NCBI GenBank assembly: GCA_964611145.1
Contig: CAZSYM010000028.1
Location: 1 to 29,246, forward strand
Direction: 5' to 3'
Origin: WFQV01 sp964611145
GTDB lineage: Bacteria > Bacteroidota > Ignavibacteria > Ignavibacteriales > Melioribacteraceae
Length of the DNA stretch: 29,246 bases
The notes under the pieces are model-generated. The model worked only from the letters and a program-made list of their open reading frames with translations, had not been told where the DNA came from and did not search any database. Positions 16,400 through 24,020 of this stretch are shown here, in pieces (position 1 is the first letter of the stretch; every line of letters starts with the position of its first letter). Both the position numbers and the translations under genes were made by a program.

Positions 16400-17083
16400 A
16401 TGTTAATTATTCATGATGTAAAATTTTCTTACGGCAAACAAACCATATTTGACGGGCTGAATTTAAAAGTAAACGAAGGCGAGTTTGTTTATCTTATAGG
16501 TAAGAGTGGAGCGGGTAAAAGTACGTTGTTCGAAATGATATACATGAACGTTTTTCCTCAAGAAGGGTATGTGCAATTTCTGGATTTTTCTACCGAGACA
16601 ATTCGTCCTTCTGAAATACCGGCATTGCGGAGAAAAATAGGGATTGTTTTTCAAGGCGCACAACTTTTGGAAGACAGGGACGTTTATGCAAATTTGGAAT
16701 TTGTGTTAAGAATTACGAATCATAGCGGGAGAGAGATTAAGAAGAAAATTACCGATGTGCTTTCCGAAGTGGGTTTGACGCATAAGCAGAGAAGCATGCC
16801 CGATGAACTTTCCGGGGGAGAAATGCAGAGAATCGCAATTGCCCGTGCGATTCTAAACGAACCCAAATTACTTTTAGCCGATGAGCCCACCGGAAATCTT
16901 GACCCTGAAACATCGGACGAAATTATGAATTTACTGGGCAAAATAAATCGCCACGGTACCGCGGTTATTGTTGCCACTCATGATTATGAGATAGTTAAAA
17001 AACATCCCGCCGAAAGGATTCTGAAACTCGAAAACGGGAAACTCTATAGAGTTAAATTGAAAAACAAAACCCCCTCCGATTAA
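16400..17083 (+). CDS. ftsE: Cell-division ABC transporter ATPase FtsE
   Basis: A 227-residue ABC ATPase with Walker A GKSGAGKS, Q-loop VFQGAQLLEDRDVYANLEF, signature LSGGEMQR, Walker B LLLADEPTG and H-loop VATHD. The LLEDRDVYANLEF stretch and short length point to FtsE rather than LolD. FtsE works with membrane protein FtsX to control peptidoglycan hydrolases at division; ftsX is not next to it, and the gene is followed at once by a convergent gene. I chose ATG 16400 (MLIIHDVKFSYGK) by family alignment; ATG 16388, in the same frame, overlaps the methyltransferase by 11 bases and adds four residues. LolD or another export ATPase is the alternative. Confidence 0.8.
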   Translation: MLIIHDVKFSYGKQTIFDGLNLKVNEGEFVYLIGKSGAGKSTLFEMIYMNVFPQEGYVQFLDFSTETIRPSEIPALRRKIGIVFQGAQLLEDRDVYANLEFVLRITNHSGREIKKKITDVLSEVGLTHKQRSMPDELSGGEMQRIAIARAILNEPKLLLADEPTGNLDPETSDEIMNLLGKINRHGTAVIVATHDYEIVKKHPAERILKLENGKLYRVKLKNKTPSD

Positions 17084-17097
17084 ACATCGGAGAGGGT
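17060..17097 (-). terminator. Terminator of adk, overlapping the end of ftsE
   Basis: A 12-bp stem with one mismatch (17069-17080 with 17086-17097, loop 17081-17085). On the minus strand it is followed by TTTTGTTTTT (17069-17060), so it ends the tRNA-tadA-adk transcript. The ftsE stop codon TAA (17081-17083) is in the loop. On the plus strand the T-run is poor, but some bidirectional action is possible. Confidence 0.8.
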
Positions 17098-17102
17098 GAA
17101 AA

Positions 17103-17753
17103 TTATTGATTTATCCCTAATCCCTCAAGGATTTTTTCCGTTACCTCTTGCATGGGCAAAGCTCCGTTTACATCTACGATTTTTACTTTACCCTTGTAGT
17201 ACTCCAATACGGGAGCTGTTGTTTCGTGAAAAACGCGGAGGCGGTTCTTAATGACTTCTTCTTTGTCGTCCTCACGTTGATAAAGAGTGCCTTTTGCACC
17301 GCAATTCGGGCATGTGTCAGGTTCTTTTAATTCGTGGAGATTTGTAATGTATCCGCATGCTTTACAGGTCCTTCGACTGGAAAGTCGCTCGATTATGATT
17401 TCGTCGTCAGCGGAAAGCTTAACTATAACAGGATTTGAAAAGCCTAAATCCTTAAATATTTTTTCCAATAATTCGGCTTGAGGGACGGTTCGGGGAAAAC
17501 CATCGAGGATGAAACCGTCTTTTGCTTCTTCGCTACTTAATACGTCCTTGATTAATCCGCCCATTAAGTCGTCCGGTACCAAACCTCCGCTGTGTACTAT
17601 TTCCTTCGCTTTTTTCCCAAGTTCGGTTTCGTTTTTAATTGCTTCTCTTAAAATGTCTCCTGTGGAAATATGGGGAATGTTAAGTTTCTTGGAAAGGATT
17701 TTCGCCTGCGTCCCTTTTCCGACTCCGGGTGCTCCGAAAATAATAATTTCCAT
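17103..17753 (-). CDS. adk: Adenylate kinase, zinc-binding long form
   Basis: A 216-residue enzyme converting ATP and AMP into two ADP. Walker A is GAPGVGKGT (residues 7-15), the AMP site includes HISTGDILR and DGFPRTVPQAE, and the long LID holds a four-cysteine zinc site (Cys130, Cys133, Cys148, Cys151), typical of Gram-positive and some other lineages rather than enterobacteria. ATG 17753 gives the family start MEIIIFGAPG and has GAAGG upstream; the longer frame back to 17789 adds twelve residues not seen in the family. It lies 75 bases after tadA on the same strand, away from the secY locus where adk is often found. Confidence 0.96.
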   Translation of the reverse strand: MEIIIFGAPGVGKGTQAKILSKKLNIPHISTGDILREAIKNETELGKKAKEIVHSGGLVPDDLMGGLIKDVLSSEEAKDGFILDGFPRTVPQAELLEKIFKDLGFSNPVIVKLSADDEIIIERLSSRRTCKACGYITNLHELKEPDTCPNCGAKGTLYQREDDKEEVIKNRLRVFHETTAPVLEYYKGKVKIVDVNGALPMQEVTEKILEGLGINQ

Positions 17754-17828
17754 TTCTTTACCTTCTTCTTGTTCAAGTATTATTGACAAACAAAATTAAG
17801 GAGTATTTCCAAAAATAAAAAATGGCAT

Positions 17829-18296
17829 TTAATTATTTTTTCTTTTCGATTCAAAATATTTCTTGAGCAATTCTTCGCTTTCCTCGGCAAGTATTCCGGA
17901 AAAAACTTTCGGGTGATGATTGTATTTTTTAGTTTCGATTAAGTTGAATACCGATCCGCAAGCACCGAATTTCGGCTCGAAAGCCCCGAAATAAACGTGG
18001 CGTATTCTGCTTAATAAAATAGCACCGGCGCACATCATGCACGGTTCTACCGTAATGTAAATGTCGCACTCGGAAAGGAACTTTTCCCCTATAAATTCCG
18101 AAGCTTCGCGGATTGCAAGAATTTCAGCGTGTGCCGTTGGGTCTTTTAACTTTTCGGTGGAGTTGTGTCCTTTCCCTATAATTTTACCTTCGGCGACAAT
18201 GACCGCTCCCACAGGTATTTCGCCCTCTTCCATTGCAATACGTGCTTCGGCCAAAGCGGCGTGCATAAAGCGATATGTTTCCTCGCTAAAAAGCAT
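17829..18296 (-). CDS. tadA: tRNA-specific adenosine deaminase
   Basis: A 155-residue zinc deaminase that converts A34 to inosine in the anticodon of tRNA-Arg(ACG), letting it read CGU, CGC and CGA. The catalytic set is complete: His56 and Glu58 in PTAHAEIL, Cys86 and Cys89 in VEPCMMCAGAI. IPVGAVIV and RIRHVYFGAFEPKFGACGS are typical. ATG 18296 gives a normal length; a TTG at 18311 in frame adds five residues and is less likely. The gene for its expected substrate, tRNA-Arg(ACG), lies 61 bases upstream on the same strand, with no terminator between, so both may share a transcript. A guanine deaminase is the main alternative in this superfamily, but length and motifs favour TadA. Confidence 0.93.
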   Translation of the reverse strand: MLFSEETYRFMHAALAEARIAMEEGEIPVGAVIVAEGKIIGKGHNSTEKLKDPTAHAEILAIREASEFIGEKFLSECDIYITVEPCMMCAGAILLSRIRHVYFGAFEPKFGACGSVFNLIETKKYNHHPKVFSGILAEESEELLKKYFESKRKNN

Positions 18297-18357
18297 GCGC
18301 AATAATAACAATTGCGCGTTAAAAATTAAAGTGGAAATTATGGAAGGAAAAATTTTG

Positions 18358-18431
<74 letters not shown>

Positions 18432-18445
18432 AAATTTGAAGTCGA

Positions 18446-18474
18446 AATATAAATGAATGTGCAGCATTTTTCAA
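18446..18474 (-). promoter_or_regulatory. Probable promoter of the tRNA-Arg/tadA/adk unit
   Basis: On the minus strand TTGAAA (18474-18469) and TATATT (18451-18446) are exactly 17 bases apart. The start point would fall just a few bases before the tRNA 5' end at 18431. Confidence 0.65.
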
Positions 18475-18620
18475 CAGTGTTCCATCCGAAATTTTAGAGA
18501 AATTGCTCGGATTAAAAGTAAATAAAAAAACAGAAGTGAAATATTGGAACTCGTTAAATGTTAATGATACAAAGAAAGGGATTATTTGAAAATCATCGCA
18601 AAATTTCGGAAATTTGTTTT

Positions 18621-18636
18621 ATTATTTTAAAATAAT
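18621..18636. repeat. 16-bp perfect palindrome upstream of the glmS promoter
   Basis: ATTATTTTAAAATAAT is fully self-complementary. It ends 15 bases before the TTGGGT box of the proposed glmS promoter, where an activator site or UP-like element might lie. It is AT-only, so chance is possible. Confidence 0.5.
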
Positions 18637-18651
18637 CGTTGGGAAAAATGA

Positions 18652-18680
18652 TTGGGTTAAACAAGGAAAATAAGTATTAT
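18652..18680 (+). promoter_or_regulatory. Probable promoter of the glmS operon
   Basis: TTGGGT (18652-18657) and TATTAT (18675-18680) are 17 bases apart. The transcript would begin near 18687 and have a leader of about 95 bases. Confidence 0.5.
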
Positions 18681-18782
18681 CACCAGAAATCCAATCTGAT
18701 GCTTTTAAGGCATTGTCCCGATCATTAACCTTCCTCAAATTCCTTTTTAGTTAAATAATTTTTTATTAGCAAGGAGACTATC

Positions 18783-20615
18783 ATGTGTGGAATAGTCGGT
18801 TATATCGGTAAACAAAACGCCGTCCCAATTTTGATTGAAGGCTTGAAAAGATTGGAGTATCGTGGTTATGACTCTGCTGGAATAGCTTTAATTGCTGGTG
18901 ATAAAGCAGTTGTTGAAAAGAAAGCAGGGAAGGTTGCTATTCTTGCCGAGTATGTGGAAAAATTAAATATGTTTTCTAATTTGGGAATAGCTCATACTCG
19001 TTGGGCGACCCATGGTGAGCCTAATGAAATTAATGCTCACCCCCATTTAAATCGTGAAAAGACAATTATGCTGGTGCATAATGGAATCATTGAAAATTTT
19101 CATTTTCTGAAAAAGAAATTAATATTAGATGGATATAAATTTAACAGTGAAACGGATTCCGAAGTACTTGTGCAGTTGATAGATAAATTTTATGCGACGG
19201 AAAAAAATCTGTTTCGTGCCGTTCGTAAAGCGTTGTTGTTGGTGGAAGGGACTTATGGCATTGCCGTTATTTCTACTTATGAACCCGACAAAATAATTGT
19301 AGCACGTAAAGGCTCTCCCTTAGTAATCGGTATCGGAAAAGAAGAAAACTACGTTGCGTCCGATGTGAATGCTTTGATTACTCATACCAGTTCGGTTGTT
19401 TATTTGGGTGATGGTGAAATCGCCGTTGTTACTAAAAACGGTTTCACTGCAAAAACGTTGGACAATGCGCCAATAGAAAAAGATGTGCAAGAGGTGGATA
19501 TGGATGTGGAAGCCATTACAAAGGCTGGATATCCACATTTCATGTTGAAGGAAATAATGGAACAACCGGAATCAATTCGTAATGCTATGCGAGGGAGAAT
19601 TCTACTTGAGGAAGGCATTGCCAAACTTGGTGGGCTTGAAGGCTTTGAAAAGCGAATAATAAATTCAAAACGAATCTTGATTGTTGCTTGCGGAACTTCT
19701 TGGCATGCCGGACTGGTCGGGGAGTATATGTTGGAACAGTTTACCGGCATTCCCGTCGAAGTCGATTATGGTTCCGAGTTTCGTTATCGTAATCCTATTG
19801 TAACTCCCGACGACACGGCAATTTTTATTTCCCAAAGCGGGGAAACGGCCGATACCCTTGCCGCATTGCGCGAAGCTAAACGTCGCCATGCTTTGACCGT
19901 CGGAATTTGTAATGTGGTGGGTAGCACTATCGCAAGAGAAAGCGATACCGGGGTTTATATACATGCGGGACCTGAAATAGGAGTGGCTTCTACTAAGGCT
20001 TTCACCGCTCAACTTACGGTTTTGGCACTCATCACGGTTTTAATTGGGCGAAGCAAAAATTTGAGTAAACAAGACGGACAAATGATTCTGAAAGAATTGC
20101 AAAGCATTCCGGAAAAGGTTGAAAAAATTCTTGCTCTAAACGACCAGATAGAACATATTGCGGAAAAATTCAAAGATGCTAAAAATTTTCTCTATTTGGG
20201 ACGAGGTTACAATTTCCCCGTAGCTTTGGAAGGGGCGCTCAAACTTAAAGAAATTAGCTATATTCATGCGGAAGGTTATCCCGCTGCCGAAATGAAGCAC
20301 GGTCCTATCGCACTTATTGATGAGAACATGCCTACTGTCTTTCTCGTACCTAAAGATTCCGTTTACGAAAAGGTGCTAAGCAATATCGAAGAGGTTAAAT
20401 CCCGTAAAGGGGTTGTTATAGCCGTGGCAAACGAGAATGATAACGAAATAGATAAACTTGCCGACTATGTGATTAAAATACCGGAAACAATAAGAATGCT
20501 CATGCCTATTCTTGCTTCAATTCCCTTGCAATTATTGGCATATCATATTGCCGTTAAGAAAGGGTTAAATGTTGACCAGCCAAGAAATCTGGCAAAAAGC
20601 GTAACCGTAGAATAA
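18783..20615 (+). CDS. glmS: Glutamine--fructose-6-phosphate aminotransferase (isomerising)
   Basis: A 610-residue enzyme making glucosamine 6-phosphate from fructose 6-phosphate and glutamine, the first step to UDP-GlcNAc. The N-terminal type 2 glutaminase domain begins MCGIVGYIG, with Cys2 as nucleophile after Met removal, and shows RLEYRGYDSAG, HTRWATHGEP and HNGIIENF. Two SIS sugar-isomerase domains follow (about 285-430 and 460-600), with ACGTSWHAG, SQSGETADTLAALREAK and STKAFTAQ, and the end DQPRNLAKSVTVE closes the active site. Length is normal. It is the first gene of a four-gene run, 18 bases before the COG2403-like gene. Its role in wall and glycan precursor supply fits the hydrolase-rich surroundings, but its link with carbamate kinase and OTC is unexplained. 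Confidence 0.97.
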   Translation: MCGIVGYIGKQNAVPILIEGLKRLEYRGYDSAGIALIAGDKAVVEKKAGKVAILAEYVEKLNMFSNLGIAHTRWATHGEPNEINAHPHLNREKTIMLVHNGIIENFHFLKKKLILDGYKFNSETDSEVLVQLIDKFYATEKNLFRAVRKALLLVEGTYGIAVISTYEPDKIIVARKGSPLVIGIGKEENYVASDVNALITHTSSVVYLGDGEIAVVTKNGFTAKTLDNAPIEKDVQEVDMDVEAITKAGYPHFMLKEIMEQPESIRNAMRGRILLEEGIAKLGGLEGFEKRIINSKRILIVACGTSWHAGLVGEYMLEQFTGIPVEVDYGSEFRYRNPIVTPDDTAIFISQSGETADTLAALREAKRRHALTVGICNVVGSTIARESDTGVYIHAGPEIGVASTKAFTAQLTVLALITVLIGRSKNLSKQDGQMILKELQSIPEKVEKILALNDQIEHIAEKFKDAKNFLYLGRGYNFPVALEGALKLKEISYIHAEGYPAAEMKHGPIALIDENMPTVFLVPKDSVYEKVLSNIEEVKSRKGVVIAVANENDNEIDKLADYVIKIPETIRMLMPILASIPLQLLAYHIAVKKGLNVDQPRNLAKSVTVE

Positions 20616-20633
20616 GAAAAAGGAGCAGAAAAT

Positions 20634-21953
20634 ATGGAAAGAAAAAATGTAATAATCATGGGAGCCGCTGGACGAGATTTTCATAATTTTAATGTTTATT
20701 TTAGAGACAAGGAAGAGTATAATGTAGTTGCCTTCACGGCTACCCAGATTCCGAATATTGAAGGGCGAATCTATCCTTCGGAACTTGCGGGAAAACTTTA
20801 TCCCGAAGGAATTAAGATTTACGAAGAATCCCGATTGGAAGAATTGATTAAAAAGTTTAACGTCAATGAAGTTGTTTTCTCTTATTCGGACGTACCGTTC
20901 GAATATGTCATGACAAAAGCCTCCGTTGTTAATGCGGCGGGAGCTTCTTTCAGACTTCTTGGAGCGGCGGAAACACAATTGAAAAGTTCCAAGCCTCTGA
21001 TTTCCGTTCTTGCCGTACGTACCGGTTGCGGTAAATCGCAAACGTCCAGGAAAATCGTTAAGATTCTCCGGGAAGCGGGTAAGCGCGTTGTTGCGATAAG
21101 ACACCCTATGCCTTACGGCGATTTGGTAAAGCAAAAGGTACAGCGCTTTGCAACATTGGATGATTTGAAGAAACACAATTGTACCATTGAAGAAATTGAG
21201 GAATATGAACCTCACATTGCCTTGGGCGGTGTGATTTATGCCGGAGTGGATTACGAAGCTATTCTGCGCGAGGCGGAAAAAGAAGCCGATGTTATTCTAT
21301 GGGACGGCGGGAACAATGATTTCTCTTTTTATAAATCGGATTTAACGATTACGGTTGTTGACCCGCACCGTCCCGGACACGAATTGACTTATTACCCGGG
21401 AAATACCTCTCTCCGAATGGCTGACGTGGCAATAGTTAACAAAATTGACTCGGCGGACAAGGAAAATATTCTTACTGTCATCCGAAACATTAAAAAAGTG
21501 GCGCCGCAAGCTACGATAATCGAGGCGGCTTCTCCCTTAACGGTAGATGATCCTTCGGTGGTACGCGGAAAACGTGTTTTGGTTGTGGAAGATGGTCCCA
21601 CTCTTACTCACGGAGGAATGAGGTACGGCGCCGGAACCGTAGCGGCGGAAAAATTGGGCGCTTCGGAAATTGTTGATCCTCGACCGTTTACCGTTAAGTC
21701 TATTACGGAAACTTATGAAAAATATCCTAACATAGGTATTTTATTACCAGCAATGGGATATGGGGAACAACAAATGAAAGATTTGGAGGAAACAATAAAC
21801 AGAACCGACTGCGATTCCGTGGTTATCGGTACTCCCATAGATTTGGGCAGGATATTAAATATCAACAAGCCTTCCACAAGAGTAAAATATGAATTGCAAG
21901 AAATAGGTGATGTTACGTTGGAAACTATTCTTAAAGAAAAGGGAATGATATGA
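20634..21953 (+). CDS. COG2403-type P-loop NTPase, related to cyclic 2,3-diphosphoglycerate synthetase
   Basis: A 439-residue cytosolic protein. Residues 1-120 form a Rossmann-like domain (NVIIMGAAGRDFHNFN, VVFSYSDVPFEYVM). A P-loop NTPase core follows: AVRTGCGKSQTSRK with Lys134, then DVILWDGGNNDFSF (about 222-235), DPHRPGHE and an NKxD-like base-recognition motif at Asn269-Asp272 (VNKIDSAD). A conserved block VVEDGPTLTHGGMRYGAG lies at about 314-331. This architecture matches the 'predicted GTPase' family COG2403, relatives of the methanogen enzyme that closes 2,3-diphosphoglycerate into a cyclic phosphoanhydride; the real activity of bacterial members is, to my knowledge, not settled. AAGGAG precedes the ATG. 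The stop overlaps the carbamate kinase start (ATGA), so the products are made together, which suggests a role in carbamoyl phosphate or ornithine/citrulline metabolism. Confidence 0.85.
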   Translation: MERKNVIIMGAAGRDFHNFNVYFRDKEEYNVVAFTATQIPNIEGRIYPSELAGKLYPEGIKIYEESRLEELIKKFNVNEVVFSYSDVPFEYVMTKASVVNAAGASFRLLGAAETQLKSSKPLISVLAVRTGCGKSQTSRKIVKILREAGKRVVAIRHPMPYGDLVKQKVQRFATLDDLKKHNCTIEEIEEYEPHIALGGVIYAGVDYEAILREAEKEADVILWDGGNNDFSFYKSDLTITVVDPHRPGHELTYYPGNTSLRMADVAIVNKIDSADKENILTVIRNIKKVAPQATIIEAASPLTVDDPSVVRGKRVLVVEDGPTLTHGGMRYGAGTVAAEKLGASEIVDPRPFTVKSITETYEKYPNIGILLPAMGYGEQQMKDLEETINRTDCDSVVIGTPIDLGRILNINKPSTRVKYELQEIGDVTLETILKEKGMI

Positions 21954-22906
21954 GTAAAATTGCCGTGGTTGCTTTCGGAGGTAATGCTCTCTTGAGAGGT
22001 AATCAAACAGGAACTATCAAGGAGCAGGAAAAAAATACTTACGAGACTTGTTTGAATCTATTGGATTTGATGAAGCAAGGTTATGAAATCGTTATAACAC
22101 ATGGGAACGGTCCCCAAGTGGGAAATATTATGCTGAGAAACGAAGCAGGATACAAGGAATATAAAATTCCCAAAATGCCGTTGGATATTTGCGTGGCGGA
22201 TTCCCAAGGAGGAATCGGCTATATGATTGAAAGACAAATGTTGAACATTCTCACGGAAAGGGGAATAGAAAAAAACGTGGTTACATTGGTCTCCGAAGTG
22301 CTGGTGGATAAAAACGACCCTGCCTTTGAGAATCCTTCTAAACCCGTGGGAGCTTTTTATCTGAAGGAAGAAGCGGAGTTGCTTGCAAAAGCGAACAATT
22401 TCGTTTTTAAGGAGGATCCAGGAAAGCGCGGATGGCGCCGTGTGGTTCCCTCCCCGAAGCCTCAGGATATACTTAATAAACAAGTGGTTCGTGAACTTGT
22501 GAACGAAGGAAATATCGTGATAGCGGCTGGCGGGGGAGGAGTGCCGGTTTATCGTGACGAAAAGGGATTACTCCACGGAGTTGAAGCGGTAATAGATAAA
22601 GACCTGGCTTCCGCCCTGCTGGCTCGGGAAATCGGAGCCGACGCTTTCTTTATTTTAACCGACGTTCCCAAGGTTTATTTGAATTTCAAAAAAGATAATC
22701 AAAAAGCATTGGATGTTCTTACCGTTTCCGAAGCGGAACGTTTTTATGAACAAGGTGAATTCGCCGCAGGAAGTATGGGACCCAAAATCCTTGCGGCGAT
22801 TGACTTTGTGAAACATGGCGGTAAGGAAACAATTATTACGGAAGCGGGAGAACTTTCCAAAGCCGATTGTGGTACAAGAATAGTTAAGGACGAAAACAAA
22901 ATGTGA
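21950..22906 (+). CDS. arcC: Carbamate kinase
   Basis: A 318-residue amino-acid-kinase-fold enzyme that reversibly makes ATP and carbamate from carbamoyl phosphate and ADP. Typical motifs are VAFGGNALLRG, ITHGNGPQVGNIMLRNE, PLDICVADSQGGIGYMI, RRVVPSPKP, VIAAGGGGVPV, EAVIDKDLASALLA, ILTDVPKVYLNF and FAAGSMGPKILAAI. Length is normal. It overlaps the COG2403-like gene by 4 bases and is followed after 9 bases by ornithine carbamoyltransferase. With that partner it could break down citrulline to ornithine, ATP, ammonia and CO2, or run in reverse to make carbamoyl phosphate. No arginine deiminase is in the window. Confidence 0.95.
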   Translation: MSKIAVVAFGGNALLRGNQTGTIKEQEKNTYETCLNLLDLMKQGYEIVITHGNGPQVGNIMLRNEAGYKEYKIPKMPLDICVADSQGGIGYMIERQMLNILTERGIEKNVVTLVSEVLVDKNDPAFENPSKPVGAFYLKEEAELLAKANNFVFKEDPGKRGWRRVVPSPKPQDILNKQVVRELVNEGNIVIAAGGGGVPVYRDEKGLLHGVEAVIDKDLASALLAREIGADAFFILTDVPKVYLNFKKDNQKALDVLTVSEAERFYEQGEFAAGSMGPKILAAIDFVKHGGKETIITEAGELSKADCGTRIVKDENKM

Positions 22907-22915
22907 GGAGATAAT

Positions 22916-23848
22916 ATGGCCGTAAACATGAAAGGCAAAGACTTACTCTCGATTAACGACCTTTCGCTTGAGGAAATTTATCAAATATTTGAACTGAGTA
23001 AAACGCTTAAACAAAAAAGATTGACCGGTGAGGAACATCCCCTTTTGAAAGGGAAAAAGCTGGGAATGATTTTCGCCAAACCTTCCACTCGTACCCGTGT
23101 CTCTTTCGAAACCGGTATTTATGAATTGGGTGGTATCGGAATGTATTTCGGTCCTAACGATTTACAATTGGGGAGAAGCGAAAATATTCATGATACCGCC
23201 AAGGTTCTTTCCCGCTACCTTGACGGAATAATGATAAGAACTTTTAGCCACCAGGACGTTGTCGATTTGGCGAAATATGCCGATATTCCGGTTATAAACG
23301 GACTTACGGATTTGCTTCACCCATGCCAAGTCTTAACCGACTTGTTTACAATTCTGGAGAAAAAAGGGAGTTTGCGGGGACTTAAACTTGCGTATCTCGG
23401 CGACGGTAACAATATGGCGCATAGCCTTTTGCATGGTTGTTCCAAAGTAGGCGTGGATATTGTCCTTGCCACACCGTCCAATTACAAACCCGATGAAACA
23501 ATAGTGAAAAATTCGCTTGAAAACGCAAAGTATATGGGTAGCAAGATAGAAATATTGGAAGATCCCGTCGAAGCCGTCAAGGATGCGGACATAATTTATA
23601 CGGACGTTTGGGCAAGCATGGGACAAGAAGCCGAAGCCGAAGAAAGACGCAAGTATTTCGTCAAATATCAAGTTAATCCCGAACTGGTGAAAAATGCGAA
23701 GGATGATTATATCTTTATGCATTGCTTACCTGCTCATCGCGGGGACGAGGTAGTGGACGAGGTGATAGATTCCCCGAATTCGGTGGTCTTTGACGAAGCG
23801 GAAAATCGCTTGCATGTTCAAAAGGCTATTATGGCTTTGGTTATGTAA
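22916..23848 (+). CDS. Ornithine carbamoyltransferase
   Basis: A 310-residue transferase joining carbamoyl phosphate and ornithine to citrulline, or the reverse. Carbamoyl-phosphate residues are in KPSTRTRVSFE and LLHPCQVLTD; the ornithine side shows DGNNMAHSLL, DVWASMGQE (SMG loop) and MHCLPAHRGDEV. The complete SMG loop argues for true OTC rather than an aspartate, oxamate or YgeW-type relative. ATG 22916 has GAGGAG upstream; ATG 22928 is a weaker alternative. Sequence alone cannot tell anabolic (argF) from catabolic (arcB) use; adjacency to carbamate kinase favours catabolic or reversible use. A strong terminator follows. Confidence 0.94.
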   Translation: MAVNMKGKDLLSINDLSLEEIYQIFELSKTLKQKRLTGEEHPLLKGKKLGMIFAKPSTRTRVSFETGIYELGGIGMYFGPNDLQLGRSENIHDTAKVLSRYLDGIMIRTFSHQDVVDLAKYADIPVINGLTDLLHPCQVLTDLFTILEKKGSLRGLKLAYLGDGNNMAHSLLHGCSKVGVDIVLATPSNYKPDETIVKNSLENAKYMGSKIEILEDPVEAVKDADIIYTDVWASMGQEAEAEERRKYFVKYQVNPELVKNAKDDYIFMHCLPAHRGDEVVDEVIDSPNSVVFDEAENRLHVQKAIMALVM

Positions 23849-23862
23849 GCTTTGTTATGTAA

Positions 23863-23915
23863 CGGATTGCTCCCTAAAACCTTGTGGAGTTTGTAGAAGG
23901 GAGCAATCCGTTTTT
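23863..23915 (+). terminator. Intrinsic terminator of the glmS-OTC operon
   Basis: A perfect 13-bp stem, CGGATTGCTCCCT (23863-23875) with AGGGAGCAATCCG (23898-23910), followed by TTTTT. The 22-base loop is unusually long. It begins 14 bases after the OTC stop. Confidence 0.88.
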
Positions 23916-24020
23916 CCCCGTTTGCTTGTGCTTTCCTTTAATTTTTCCGAAAAATATCTTTTTGTTGTTGGTAAAAAATTTTTTATTGCCTAATTTTCGT
24001 TTTCAAAATTCGGAACGAAC

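Larger units (their letters stand above)
18432..18782. other. Divergent intergenic region between tRNA-Arg and glmS
   Basis: About 350 bases with no gene. It holds a tRNA promoter (minus strand), a 16-bp palindrome and a probable glmS promoter (plus strand), then a leader of roughly 95 bases with only short weak stems. glmS has a strong ribosome site (AAGGAG, 18771-18776). I looked for a glmS ribozyme core here and did not see one. Confidence 0.7.

Noticed and set aside
18684..18782. glmS ribozyme or other riboswitch before glmS
   Set aside because: Only short weak stems are seen and no conserved ribozyme core sequence was found; the leader is AT-rich.
22916..23848. OTC gene as a YgeW-type or other non-ornithine carbamoyltransferase of a purine-degradation cluster
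   Set aside because: The SMG loop and HCLPAHRG motif of true ornithine carbamoyltransferases are both present, and no purine-degradation genes are adjacent.
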